Part shown: positions 8,898 through 17,053 of the stretch, in pieces | Numbering within the stretch: the first letter of the stretch is position 1 | How the letters are laid out: each line of letters begins with the position of its first letter | NCBI GenBank assembly: GCA_937901085.1 | Contig: CALCHQ010000034.1 | Coordinates: 1 to 64,000 of the forward strand | DNA: 64,000 nt | Direction of reading: 5' to 3' | Origin: an uncultured Verrucomicrobiales bacterium | GTDB lineage: Bacteria > Verrucomicrobiota > Verrucomicrobiia > Verrucomicrobiales > Akkermansiaceae | Position numbers and translations under genes: made by a program | Notes under the pieces: generated by a model | Told to the model about the DNA's origin: nothing | What the model saw: the letters and a program-made list of their open reading frames with translations, nothing else | Databases searched by the model: none

Positions 8898-9716
8898 TTA
8901 ATTCATGGGGCTTATCTGGCCGTTTTCCATGGTTACGTCGGAGAATACGCCACGCAGACCTATGGGATTGATGGAGATGATTTCTGTATCGGGATATACC
9001 TGGCTGGCAAATTCTTTAATCAGTTTCCAGGAATGAATGATTTTTCTTGTGTCGAGTTTCTGAGGAATTTCTGATTTCTGAGATGAGAAATACCCGGAAG
9101 TAGAGCAATCACACCCTACCAGGTAGATGCGGCGCGGTCCGGTCCAGAGTGCAAATTGTATGGCTGCCGTCACCACGCTTTCCATAACAATAAGCGGGGA
9201 ATGAGAAAGAGAGAAGGGGAATAACGGGGCTTCTCTGAATGGGACGTAGTGGTAGTAAAAACGCTCTGCTTTGGCTTTGGTAATTAACGTTTCGCTGATT
9301 CGTTTGGTAAGGTTCAGGTAATTATAACCGAATAACTTTTTGCAATGATTCGGGCGGTATCCCGCTACCTCTTCATCTGGTCTGAAGAAAGCATCAATGG
9401 CGATGAGGTAATCCAGCTCGACATGCTTGGCCTGATAGACGCGGTTTACGCCTATGTGAATAGCGCCTGGAATTGGGGTGTATTTATCCAGTGTGGGACC
9501 AGCTGCCAGTAGAACAATATCTTTACCTTCGTGGCAGTTTCGGTATTTTTCAAATACTGCTGTGTGGTGGGCTGCTGCTGGTATGTAGATTTTATTTTTT
9601 AATGTCTGAAGAGTGTTGAGCTGCTTTTCTATTCGGCTTGGTTCTTTTTTGTACACGCGAGCCCCGAATAAATACAGATTCTTTCCGTTTTCTTCTCGTT
9701 TCCATCCCCATTTCAT
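8898..9716 (-). CDS. DUF115/Maf-like putative glycosyltransferase, 5' end uncertain or broken
   Basis: 272 residues from the first ATG of the intact frame. Residues about 65-85 read GKDIVLLAAGPTLDKY, then IHIGVNRVY and LDYLIAID, matching the nucleotide-binding core of the DUF115/MAF_flag10 family. Late residues ESVVTAAIQFALWTGPRRIY followed by LVGCD match the family's C-terminal strand. Maf proteins transfer nonulosonic acids to flagellin in several bacteria, and the neighbouring CMP-nonulosonate synthetase makes a similar role likely here. Sugar and acceptor are unknown. The reading frame continues upstream of ATG 9716 without a start, crosses a nine-base poly-G tract, and meets a stop at 9810-9812. 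A cleaner start overlapping the previous gene's stop (ATGA at 9860-9863) is in the same frame but is separated by that stop. The gene may be phase variable, frameshifted or a start-site relic. Confidence 0.6.
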   Translation of the reverse strand: MKWGWKREENGKNLYLFGARVYKKEPSRIEKQLNTLQTLKNKIYIPAAAHHTAVFEKYRNCHEGKDIVLLAAGPTLDKYTPIPGAIHIGVNRVYQAKHVELDYLIAIDAFFRPDEEVAGYRPNHCKKLFGYNYLNLTKRISETLITKAKAERFYYHYVPFREAPLFPFSLSHSPLIVMESVVTAAIQFALWTGPRRIYLVGCDCSTSGYFSSQKSEIPQKLDTRKIIHSWKLIKEFASQVYPDTEIISINPIGLRGVFSDVTMENGQISPMN

Positions 9717-9764
9717 GGCGGTTTCGTATTTCTTTTTGTTGACGTATGCGTTGTTTTGTGGGAG

Positions 9765-9773
9765 CCCCCCCCC
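9765..9773. repeat. Poly-C/poly-G tract of nine, upstream of the DUF115-like gene
   Basis: Nine consecutive C on the plus strand (G on the minus strand), 49 bases before the annotated start at 9716. Two A tracts (six and eight on the minus strand) lie about 65-85 bases further upstream. Such homopolymers are typical slip sites, but they are also places where sequencing or assembly errors cluster. Confidence 0.8.
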
Positions 9774-9859
9774 GCTTCGTAAGTATATAATCTTAGTTGC
9801 CGCTCTTGACTAAATCCGCAAGCTTTTTCTACAGATTTTTTTTGCTTTTTTAATGCATC

Positions 9860-10858
9860 TCATGGTTGTTCTGGTGAAATAGGGGGGCAGCCTTTTATTT
9901 TCGTGGGAATACAAGTGAAGACAAAGGTCAGCGTGCGGTACAAGAGCCACAGAATCCTGCACCCAAGTTTGAATGTTCTTACCTTTATGGTTTTAGAGCC
10001 TTCTTTGTGGAGCATCCACTGGGGCAGCATGCGTAAATCCATATCCCACCGCCACAGACAACCAAAACAGGGGCGTATGATTTCCTTATATGTAACCCAG
10101 TTTGTTTCTGCGTAGCGTGCTCCTGCCATGGCTGCCGTCAGGGAGGCATCATGAACCCGGTAATATACGGTGGGCTCAGGCAGGTGGTATATGCGGTATC
10201 CGCTGGTCAGCACCTTGGCAAACAGAGGCCGGTCTTCCACATTTCGGAATAATTGTGGACAGAATCCAATGCTTTCCAGTAACTTGCGAGATATAAAGAA
10301 GCTAGGGGCATTGGTCCAGAACAAGGGCTTGCGGAATAGGTAGTTGATGTCTAGTTCTTTTTCATCTGTAGTACCTGGCAGAAGTTTCAGTTTCTCAGGG
10401 GCTTCCAGCTGGGAGTCCTCCTGGAAGACCCGAAGCGGGGAGAACAGGAATAATCTTTCGCCTGGAGCCTCCATGGCTGCATCGTAGAACTGTCGTACAG
10501 CGTCTGGTGTCAGCAAGTCATCACCCGCAATCACTTTTATCCATTCGCCTCTGGCAGCTTTCATGCATGTATTGATGTTGCCTACCACTCCCTGATTGGT
10601 CTCAGGTGTCAGAATACTGGTTCTTTCAAAGCGGACCTTATGAGCCTCTATCCATTCCTGGCATATTTCAACGGTGTTATCCATTGAGCAGTCGTCACCT
10701 ACAAGAAGCTCAATGGGGCCTTCATAGTTCTGGCGATAGATGCTATCTAGCGTAGCGCGTACATACTGAGCTGCATTGTATGTAACTAAGAGAATTGAAA
10801 TGAGCGGAGGATTCTTGTTCTCTGCGTTCATGGAAAGCAAGGACTGGGGTGTCTGCAT
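9860..10858 (-). CDS. GT2 family glycosyltransferase
   Basis: 332 residues, GT-A fold. The N-terminal strand PLISILLVTYN is followed by the family features ELLVGDDCSMDNT (nucleotide-binding aspartates) and the metal-binding motif GDDLL (in IKVIAGDDLLTPDA). A later EDRPLF matches the usual ED motif with the catalytic base. The C-terminal part has a hydrophobic stretch (CRILWLLYRTLTFVFT) that may anchor it to the inner membrane. The start is uncertain: ATG 10831 sits closer to the domain, and neither start has a good ribosome-binding site. It probably extends the surface glycan. Donor and acceptor are unknown. Its stop TGA overlaps the ATGA at the start of the frame for the next gene. Confidence 0.9.
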   Translation of the reverse strand: MQTPQSLLSMNAENKNPPLISILLVTYNAAQYVRATLDSIYRQNYEGPIELLVGDDCSMDNTVEICQEWIEAHKVRFERTSILTPETNQGVVGNINTCMKAARGEWIKVIAGDDLLTPDAVRQFYDAAMEAPGERLFLFSPLRVFQEDSQLEAPEKLKLLPGTTDEKELDINYLFRKPLFWTNAPSFFISRKLLESIGFCPQLFRNVEDRPLFAKVLTSGYRIYHLPEPTVYYRVHDASLTAAMAGARYAETNWVTYKEIIRPCFGCLWRWDMDLRMLPQWMLHKEGSKTIKVRTFKLGCRILWLLYRTLTFVFTCIPTKIKGCPPISPEQP

Positions 10859-10877
10859 GGATGCAAGGTTTGCAAAT

Positions 10878-11981
10878 TCATTGGAAAGAGTTGACTGCTG
10901 ACACTACCGCCTGCATTTCCTCCTTCGTCATGGTGGGACTGATGGGTAGGGAAAGTTCCTCGTTGTGAATTTGTTCCGTAATGGGATAGCTCCTGGCATT
11001 CCACTCTTTGTAACATTCCTGTTGGTGTGGGGGAATGGGGTAGTGAATTACCGTCTGCACGCCACTTTCTACCAGGTACTGCTGCAGCGCGTCGCGGCGT
11101 TCGCATCGGATGGGGAAGAGGTGGAACACATGCGCTTGCCAATCCGGCACCTGCGGCAGGATGATGGCCGGATTCTTGATGTTTTTCATGTAGTAGCGGG
11201 CTACCTCGCGGCGCTTTTCCGTGTCTTCATCCAGATACTTGAGCTTCACATCCAGCACCGCCGCCTGGATTTCATCTAACCGGCTGTTGCGCCCCGTGTA
11301 CTTGAATACATATTTCTTTGTTGAGCCATAATTGGCAAGCGCACGGATGCAAGCGGCCAATTCTGCGTCTTTGCAGGTGACTGCCCCGCCGTCGCCCAGA
11401 GCTCCCAGGTTTTTACCGGGGTAGAAACTGTGCCCTGCGGCATCGCCGATGCTGCCGGTGCGGGCTCCGCCCTTGAAGCGGCAGCCGTGGGCCTGGGCAT
11501 TGTCCTCCACCAGCTTCAGATTATACTTGGCGCAAAGCTCGCCAATCTGGTCGGTGTAGGCGCACTGGCCGTACAGGTGCACAATCATGATGGCCTTAGT
11601 GCGCGGGGTGATGGCGGCTTCTACCTTGCTGCCATCCAGCTGGTAGGTGTTGATATCCGGTTCTACCAGCACCGGGGTGAGCCCGTTTTCCGTGATGGCC
11701 AGAATGGAGGCAATATAGGTGTTGGCCGGCACAATCACCTCATCGCCCGGTTGCATGATGCCCAGTTCCAGGTAGGCGCGGAATATCCAGATGAGCGCAT
11801 CCAATCCGTTGGCACAGCCAATGCAGTGCTCTACGCCGATGTAGTCGGCATAGTTTTTCTCGAAAAGGGCATTTTCTTCACCTTGCAGGTACCAGCCGCT
11901 GTCAACTACACGTTTTACGGCGGACTGGATTTCTTCGCCATGGGCGGCGGTAACGTCTTTGAGTGAGAGGAAAGGAATCAT
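10878..11981 (-). CDS. dTDP-3-keto-6-deoxyhexose 3-aminotransferase (FdtB/QdtB type)
   Basis: 367 residues of the DegT/DnrJ/EryC1/StrS PLP-dependent aminotransferases. The Schiff-base lysine is in HSFYPGKNLGALGDGGAV. ATG 11981 is preferred over a TTG at 11987 because it yields the usual start MIPFLSLKD. With the adjacent FdtA-like isomerase and FdtC-like acetyltransferase it forms the standard route from dTDP-4-keto-6-deoxyglucose to dTDP-3-acetamido-3,6-dideoxyhexose, where this enzyme adds the 3-amino group. Whether the sugar is Fuc3NAc or Qui3NAc depends on the isomerase and cannot be read directly. It starts just after the acetyltransferase stop, so the two are translationally linked. Confidence 0.88.
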   Translation of the reverse strand: MIPFLSLKDVTAAHGEEIQSAVKRVVDSGWYLQGEENALFEKNYADYIGVEHCIGCANGLDALIWIFRAYLELGIMQPGDEVIVPANTYIASILAITENGLTPVLVEPDINTYQLDGSKVEAAITPRTKAIMIVHLYGQCAYTDQIGELCAKYNLKLVEDNAQAHGCRFKGGARTGSIGDAAGHSFYPGKNLGALGDGGAVTCKDAELAACIRALANYGSTKKYVFKYTGRNSRLDEIQAAVLDVKLKYLDEDTEKRREVARYYMKNIKNPAIILPQVPDWQAHVFHLFPIRCERRDALQQYLVESGVQTVIHYPIPPHQQECYKEWNARSYPITEQIHNEELSLPISPTMTKEEMQAVVSAVNSFQ

Positions 11982-11983
11982 AA

Positions 11984-12502
11984 TCAATCTAATGTGTAAG
12001 TTGTTCCGTTTTTATCTTGTTTGTTCATATTGAGCAGAATGCCTTCGTTGGTCACAAAGCCCTTCTGAACAGCTGGATTACCATACCATACTGTGTTTGG
12101 CGGTACGTTTTTGGTGACAACACTACCAGCACCGATAAGGGCATGGGCTCCGATGCTATGTCCTGCAACAATTGTTGCATTGGCTCCAATAGATGCGCCT
12201 TTATGGATGACCGTGCGGGCAAAACATTCTGGATAACGCTTGGAGCGAGGTACCAAATCGTTGGTAAAGGTAACATTAGGACCAATGAAGACATCGTCTT
12301 CTATTGTAACTCCATCCCATAATTGTACTCCTGATTTGATGGTTACCCGGTCGCCTACCAGTACATCGTTTTCCACCAGTACATGGGCGCAAAGGTTACA
12401 GTCTGCACCAATCTGTGCGCCCTGGAGAACTACGCAAAATTGCCAGATATTAGTGCCGGGACCAATATGCCGTGTCTGTACATCTGCTAAAGGGTGTATC
12501 AT
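11984..12502 (-). CDS. Hexapeptide-repeat N-acetyltransferase (FdtC type)
   Basis: 172 residues made of left-handed beta-helix repeats (hexads such as IGADCN, VLVGDR, VFIGPN, IGANAT, IGAHAL). The family motif NDLVPRS and the late GNPA segment (YGNPAVQKG) match acetyltransferases that N-acetylate 3- or 4-amino dTDP sugars. It lies between the FdtB-like aminotransferase and the FdtA-like isomerase, which makes 3-N-acetylation the likely reaction. It would act as a trimer in the cytoplasm with acetyl-CoA. Its C-terminal 20 residues (NMNKQDKNGTTYTLD) are polar and not part of the helix. Confidence 0.85.
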   Translation of the reverse strand: MIHPLADVQTRHIGPGTNIWQFCVVLQGAQIGADCNLCAHVLVENDVLVGDRVTIKSGVQLWDGVTIEDDVFIGPNVTFTNDLVPRSKRYPECFARTVIHKGASIGANATIVAGHSIGAHALIGAGSVVTKNVPPNTVWYGNPAVQKGFVTNEGILLNMNKQDKNGTTYTLD

Positions 12503-12503
12503 A

Positions 12504-12917
12504 TCAGTTCTTGCTTGCTATAAATTCATCATAATTGCGGATGTAGTCATCCTCCGTGTAGCATTCGGAAGCCAGTACCAGGCAGACGGAACCGGAGGAA
12601 AAGTCATCCAGGGTGCGCCAGATGCCAGGAACGACCATGAGCGCCTGGTAAGGGCGGTTCAGTAGGAATGTGCGCTTGATGTTACCATCATCCAGGGTCA
12701 CAGTAAAGCTCCCGCTGGCTGCCACAATGAGCTGGTAGAGGTTCTTGTGGGCATGTCCGCCACGACTTTCTCCACCGGGAACATCATAGAGGTAATAGAT
12801 TCTCTTTGTATCGAAAGGTACCGATATGCCATTTTCCACGACGGTGATATTTCCTGTTTCGTGGGAATGCTTACTCAGCTCAATGACGGAGCAGTCGTAT
12901 ACGGTTGATTTTTTCAT
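12504..12917 (-). CDS. dTDP-4-keto-6-deoxyglucose 3,4-ketoisomerase (FdtA/QdtA family), copy with intact HxH
   Basis: 137 residues, cupin fold. The family motif YYLYDVPGGESRGGHAHKNL contains the two active-site histidines (HAH). The enzyme moves the keto group of dTDP-4-keto-6-deoxyglucose from C4 to C3, so that FdtB can aminate C3. It is one base from the acetyltransferase stop and upstream of it in the operon. A second, related copy at 14298-14705 has HAY at the same place. This one is the better catalytic candidate for the amino-sugar route. Confidence 0.88.
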   Translation of the reverse strand: MKKSTVYDCSVIELSKHSHETGNITVVENGISVPFDTKRIYYLYDVPGGESRGGHAHKNLYQLIVAASGSFTVTLDDGNIKRTFLLNRPYQALMVVPGIWRTLDDFSSGSVCLVLASECYTEDDYIRNYDEFIASKN

Positions 12918-12948
12918 GAAAGAGAAGGGGTGAAATATGTGGGAGTAC

Positions 12949-14283
12949 TCAGCTTGTAATCTGCAGGCATTGTTTCAGGTGTTGTGTGATGAAATCCGAC
13001 ACGGAAGGATAATTAATCTTGAGCGTGTTTTCAACGAAGATGGAGCGTTGTTGCTGTTTGCTGTCTTTGTTGTTCAGCACGACATCTTCGATAAATGAGA
13101 TGATTTGTCCCTTTGTAATGACACAGTAGTGCTGGTCGATGCAATCTTGCCCAATGGGGGAGTATGGCGAAGCTGGGATGCCGTTTTCCGGAAGAATGTA
13201 ACAAGCTGGATTGCCGGTGAATAAGTATTCAGCAGTATAGGAACCGCAATCGTGAATGAGTGCAGCAGACGCAGCGAAGGTTTCCCAGTAGTCACCACCG
13301 GATTCGTAGGTGACATTTGCCTTGCTTTGCAAGGTGTCAAAATAGGCATCTGTTTTCTCCTTACCCCAGTTATCGAGGGTGTTTAAATTTGTCCGCAATA
13401 AGGGGTGGGGTCTGAAAATCCAATCAATTTGCGGATACATATCCGGCAATTCCAGGAAGAAATCTGCCAAGCGCAGGAAATTAGAGGAGGGCAGCGAGGG
13501 GGCGTTAACGGTGTGGTGTGGTGCAATGATGATTTTTTTGCGTTCTTTGGTGGTTTTTTGCACTTTGGCCAGAGCATCCATTTTCACATAGCCGCTCAAG
13601 ACTCCATTTTTACCCCGAAGGAGCGAGTAGGTTGCGTATCTGCTCAAGGCCTCCTCGTTTTCAAGGAACACTTTCCAGCTGTAGGCCAGAGAAGGAGCGG
13701 CGTATACGCTGGCGGCGTATTCGTTAAGAGGGTAGAAATAGCTGATGTATACCGGTAGAATGCCGTTTCTGGCCATGTGTTCAACGCGGTGTGAGGGGGG
13801 CATCATACTATCGTATGGATTGGCGTTGATGACGATGTCGCAAAGACCATCAAATGACGTATAGGTGTTGTCATCCGGGGAGTAGAGTTCTACAATTCTG
13901 CACTCCGGATAGTGAGCTTTGAGATATTGCCGGGTTTTGTTGAACGTGTTATCCTGGTGTTCTTCTCCTCGGGAAATATCAGGGGATATTGCAAAGAACG
14001 GTTCAAATATATCGTCTTCCTGCATTTTCTCGAATAAGGGATAGGCCGGGAAGACTGATTCGAAAATAACCTGGAAGGCAACTTTGATTTTTTCGCCATT
14101 GAGGGCTTTCCGGATTATGGCCTGTTCGTTCTTTTTGAAAATGGCATAATACTCAGAGCGGATGCGTTGTGCCAGGTCTTTCTGTTTTCTCTCCTTTCTG
14201 CGTTGCTTTCGCTTTTCCCGCCATCTTTTGATGAATCCCGGGGTTAGTTTGTGTCGGAGAACTCTCAGCTTGTCCTTATTCAT
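12949..14283 (-). CDS. CDP-glycerol/alditol phosphotransferase-like protein (TagB/TagF family)
   Basis: 444 residues. The N-terminus is unusually basic (KRWREKRKQRRKERKQ), perhaps a membrane-surface anchor. The C-terminal half is a GT-B fold with APHHTV, WIFRPHPLLR and the SYTAEYLFTGNP block that characterise the CDP-glycerol glycerophosphotransferase family. In Gram-positives these build teichoic acids; in Gram-negatives they add phosphoalditols to capsules or LPS. The presence of a TarI/IspD-like cytidylyltransferase in the same cluster (4742-5473) makes a CDP-alditol donor plausible. The N-terminal half carries fewer signatures, so the acceptor is unknown. The gene is AT-rich relative to neighbours. 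Confidence 0.7.
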   Translation of the reverse strand: MNKDKLRVLRHKLTPGFIKRWREKRKQRRKERKQKDLAQRIRSEYYAIFKKNEQAIIRKALNGEKIKVAFQVIFESVFPAYPLFEKMQEDDIFEPFFAISPDISRGEEHQDNTFNKTRQYLKAHYPECRIVELYSPDDNTYTSFDGLCDIVINANPYDSMMPPSHRVEHMARNGILPVYISYFYPLNEYAASVYAAPSLAYSWKVFLENEEALSRYATYSLLRGKNGVLSGYVKMDALAKVQKTTKERKKIIIAPHHTVNAPSLPSSNFLRLADFFLELPDMYPQIDWIFRPHPLLRTNLNTLDNWGKEKTDAYFDTLQSKANVTYESGGDYWETFAASAALIHDCGSYTAEYLFTGNPACYILPENGIPASPYSPIGQDCIDQHYCVITKGQIISFIEDVVLNNKDSKQQQRSIFVENTLKINYPSVSDFITQHLKQCLQITS

Positions 14284-14297
14284 AGCAATATCAAGAT

Positions 14298-14705
14298 TTA
14301 CATGTTATTGAATGCAGAATAATCCCGGATGTAATCATCAGGGGTGTAGGGCGTGGAGGCCAGGACGAGGGCTAGTGAGTTTGTGGAAAAGTTTTCCAGC
14401 TCCCTCCACCACATATTGGGGATATAGAGCCCATAATAGGAGCGGTTCATGTGCCACACTTGGCGGTTACCGCTCGGACTGGTCAGCACTACATCGAAAC
14501 TGCCGGAGAGGGCTACGATGAATTCCTGATTCTGACGGTAGGCATGGCCACCGCGGATTTCTCCGCCGGGGACATCATAGACCCAGTAGGTGCGGGCTAT
14601 TTTGAAGGGTATGTGGTTTTCCTGTTCGATGAACGACAAGTTGCCGCGTCTGTCCAGAAACTTGGGCAGGTTGATAATGGTGGGAGCTGTAGGTATGTTG
14701 TCCAT
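14298..14705 (-). CDS. Second FdtA/WxcM-like cupin, HAY variant
   Basis: 135 residues, same family as the protein at 12504-12917: YWVYDVPGGEIRGGHAYRQN, then QEFIVALSGSFDV and a C-terminal TPDDYIRDYSAF. The second active-site histidine of the isomerases is Tyr here. The protein could be an isomerase with a different stereochemical outcome, one with another substrate, or a non-catalytic paralogue. It overlaps the rmlB stop by one base (TAATG), so it is translated right after RmlB, the enzyme that makes the expected substrate. That placement argues for a working enzyme. Confidence 0.75.
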   Translation of the reverse strand: MDNIPTAPTIINLPKFLDRRGNLSFIEQENHIPFKIARTYWVYDVPGGEIRGGHAYRQNQEFIVALSGSFDVVLTSPSGNRQVWHMNRSYYGLYIPNMWWRELENFSTNSLALVLASTPYTPDDYIRDYSAFNNM

Positions 14706-15784
14706 TAGCGGTTTTTGTACATATCCTCGTAATACTTCTCGTAAGCGCCGGAGGTGATGTTATCCATCCACTCCTGGTTGTCGAGATACCAACGCACGGT
14801 CTTTTCAATGCCTTCCTCGAACTGGAGGCTCGGCTCCCAGCCGAGTTCATTTTTGAGCTTGGTGGAGTCGATAGCATAGCGAAGGTCGTGCCCGGCGCGG
14901 TCGGTTACATAGGTGATGAGCTTCTCGCTGGTGCCTTCCGGGTTTCCCAGCAGGCGGTCTACGGTCTTGATGACAACCTTTACAATGTCGATGTTCTTCC
15001 ATTCATTGAAGCCGCCGATGTTGTAGGTATCGCCGGTCTTGCCCTGGTGGAAGATGACATCGATGGCGCGGGCGTGGTCAACCACATAGAGCCAGTCGCG
15101 CACGTTCTCCCCCTTGCCATAGACGGGGAGGGGCTTGCCGTGGCGAATGTTGTTGATGAAGAGGGGGATGAGCTTTTCTGGGAACTGGTAGGGGCCGTAG
15201 TTGTTGGAGCAGTTGGTCACCAGGGTGGGCATGCCGTAGGTATCGTGGTAGGCGCGCACGAAGTGGTCGCTGCCGGCCTTGGAGGCGCTGTAGGGGCTGT
15301 GCGGGTTGTATTTGGTGGTTTCCAGGAAGAATTCGCTGCCGTAGGGGGCATCGCCTTCAGGTTTGTCGAGTTCCAGCGCGCCGTACACCTCATCGGTAGA
15401 GATGTGGTAGAAGCGCTTGCCTCCCCAGTTGCCGTTCCAGTGCTGGCGGGCGGCCTGCAGCAGGCTCAGCGTGCCCATCACGTTGGTGCGGGCAAAGGTG
15501 AAGGGGTCTTTGATGGAGCGGTCCACATGGCTTTCTGCGGCCAGGTGGATGACACCGTCAATATCGTACTCCTTCATGAGGGCGCACATTTTCTCAAAAT
15601 CGCAGATGTCGGCCTTCACGAAGGTGTAGTTTGGCTTGTCCTCGATATCTTTGAGGTTGGCCAGGTTGCCGGCGTAGGTAAGGGCATCCAGGTTAATGAT
15701 TTTGTACTCCGGGTATTTGTTGACAAAGAGTCGGACAACATGGGAGCCAATGAAACCGGCACCGCCTGTGATGAGGATGTTCAT
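14705..15784 (-). CDS. rmlB: dTDP-glucose 4,6-dehydratase RmlB
   Basis: 359 residues. ATG 15784 was chosen because it starts directly at the Rossmann motif MNILITGGAGFIGSHV. Active-site motifs are STDEVYG and the Tyr-Lys pair in SPYSASKAGSDHF, with the Asp/Glu of the TDE triad. The enzyme makes dTDP-4-keto-6-deoxyglucose from RmlA's product, the branch point for the amino sugar made by the following genes and for rhamnose. No rmlC or rmlD is in the window, so the amino sugar is the likelier use here. It follows rmlA by 59 bases. Confidence 0.96.
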   Translation of the reverse strand: MNILITGGAGFIGSHVVRLFVNKYPEYKIINLDALTYAGNLANLKDIEDKPNYTFVKADICDFEKMCALMKEYDIDGVIHLAAESHVDRSIKDPFTFARTNVMGTLSLLQAARQHWNGNWGGKRFYHISTDEVYGALELDKPEGDAPYGSEFFLETTKYNPHSPYSASKAGSDHFVRAYHDTYGMPTLVTNCSNNYGPYQFPEKLIPLFINNIRHGKPLPVYGKGENVRDWLYVVDHARAIDVIFHQGKTGDTYNIGGFNEWKNIDIVKVVIKTVDRLLGNPEGTSEKLITYVTDRAGHDLRYAIDSTKLKNELGWEPSLQFEEGIEKTVRWYLDNQEWMDNITSGAYEKYYEDMYKNR

Positions 15785-15843
15785 AATTTGCAATTCTAAT
15801 TTAAGAAGAGAATAATGTTGCAATGCGTCTGCCGTATATAAAC

Positions 15844-16731
15844 TTAATGACTCATGGGCTGTTTGAGGAGTGCGAGCAGGCGTTGCCCATAGGCGTTTTT
15901 CGCCATGGGTTCAGCTACTTCACTCAGTTTTTCAGCGCTTAGCCAGCCGCGGCGGTAGGCGATGGCTTCCAAACAGGCAATAACGAAGCCCTGGCGTTTC
16001 TGCAGCACTTCCACAAAGGTGGAGGCTTCGGAAAGGGAATCGTGGGTTCCGGTGTCGAGCCAGGCGTGACCATGCCCCAGGGTTTGTACTTTGAGTCGTT
16101 TTTGTTGCAGGTATTGCTGGTTTACGCTGGTGATTTCCAGCTCGCCGCGAGCGGATGGCTTAATCTGGGCAGCTATATCTACTACGTCGTTCGGGTAGAA
16201 GTAGAGCCCGACCACCGCATAGTTTGACCTCGGCTTTGCCGGCTTTTCTTCAATGGAGAGGCAGTTGCCGTCGGCATCGAACTCTGCCACGCCATAGCGC
16301 TCCGGGTCTTGAACCTGGTACCCGAATACGGTGGCCATGCGGGCCGTGCTGGCGGTGTTGACGGCTTGTTTCAGCATGTCCACTAAGCCGCTGCCATGGA
16401 AAATGTTGTCGCCGAGTACCAGGCACACATCATCGTCGCCAATAAAATCCTTGCCGATGATGAAGGCCTGAGCTAGACCATCCGGGCTGGGCTGCTCGGC
16501 ATAGGAGAAGTTGACGCCGTAGTCGCTGCCGTCGCCCAGAAGACGCTGGAATCCTGGCAAATCCTGGGGAGTGGAGATGATGAGGATGTCCCGTATACCC
16601 GCCAGCATGAGTACGGAGATGGGGTAGTACACCATTGGCTTATCAAAGACGGGGAGTAGCTGTTTACTCACGCCTTTGGTGATAGGGTAGAGACGTGTAC
16701 CGGAGCCACCGGCAAGTACAATGCCTTTCAT
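15844..16731 (-). CDS. rmlA: Glucose-1-phosphate thymidylyltransferase RmlA
   Basis: 295 residues, the standard length. The nucleotide-binding start is LAGGSGTRLYPITKGVSKQL, with DKPMVYYPI and later VLGDNIFHG and EEKPAKPRSNYAV motifs. It makes dTDP-glucose from glucose-1-phosphate and dTTP and opens the sugar pathway of the minus-strand glycan cluster. It is the most upstream gene of that cluster, with a promoter at 16764-16792. Confidence 0.97.
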   Translation of the reverse strand: MKGIVLAGGSGTRLYPITKGVSKQLLPVFDKPMVYYPISVLMLAGIRDILIISTPQDLPGFQRLLGDGSDYGVNFSYAEQPSPDGLAQAFIIGKDFIGDDDVCLVLGDNIFHGSGLVDMLKQAVNTASTARMATVFGYQVQDPERYGVAEFDADGNCLSIEEKPAKPRSNYAVVGLYFYPNDVVDIAAQIKPSARGELEITSVNQQYLQQKRLKVQTLGHGHAWLDTGTHDSLSEASTFVEVLQKRQGFVIACLEAIAYRRGWLSAEKLSEVAEPMAKNAYGQRLLALLKQPMSH

Positions 16732-16763
16732 GCTTGGGAGAGAATACGTTTGATTACCCTATC

Positions 16764-16792
16764 ATGTTATTACAAAAGTGATGTGATGTAAA
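16764..16792 (-). promoter_or_regulatory. Probable promoter of the rmlA-led glycan operon
   Basis: Minus strand TTTACA (16787-16792), a 17-base spacer and TAACAT (16764-16769), 33 bases before the rmlA start. Confidence 0.5.
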
Positions 16793-16917
16793 GTATTTTT
16801 CGTTGTAAGTAAAGGAAAAGGCACATGTGTGAGAAGTGTAAAAACAAATGCGACACCGGGAAGCCCCAAAAAAAGTCACCCAAGGTGCCCAAACTGCCCT
16901 AGCCTGGGTGGGGGTGT

Positions 16918-16947
16918 GGGGGAAGGACGGCAATGAGTCCTTCCCCC
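16918..16947. repeat. Inverted repeat in a gene-poor stretch
   Basis: An 11-base arm at 16918-16928 is matched by its exact reverse complement at 16937-16947, with an eight-base loop. No T tract follows on either strand, so it is not a clear terminator. It lies between the rmlA promoter and an IS remnant. Otherwise 16793-17240 holds no intact gene. Confidence 0.7.
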
Positions 16948-16972
16948 CGCTAGCCGTGATGAAACAGAAAAA

Positions 16973-17053
16973 GGGTGCTTTCCGGTGTTGTAGGTGGCAT
17001 AATGCCAGGACTGAAAATAATACAAACAACACGTACCTATATGGAAAGCACCC
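16973..17053. repeat. Widely spaced inverted repeat around the start of the IS remnant
   Basis: The 11 bases GGGTGCTTTCC at 16973-16983 recur inverted at 17043-17053. The second arm lies within the first codons of the transposase remnant. It may be an old terminal repeat, or a hairpin that once limited transposase translation. Confidence 0.5.
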
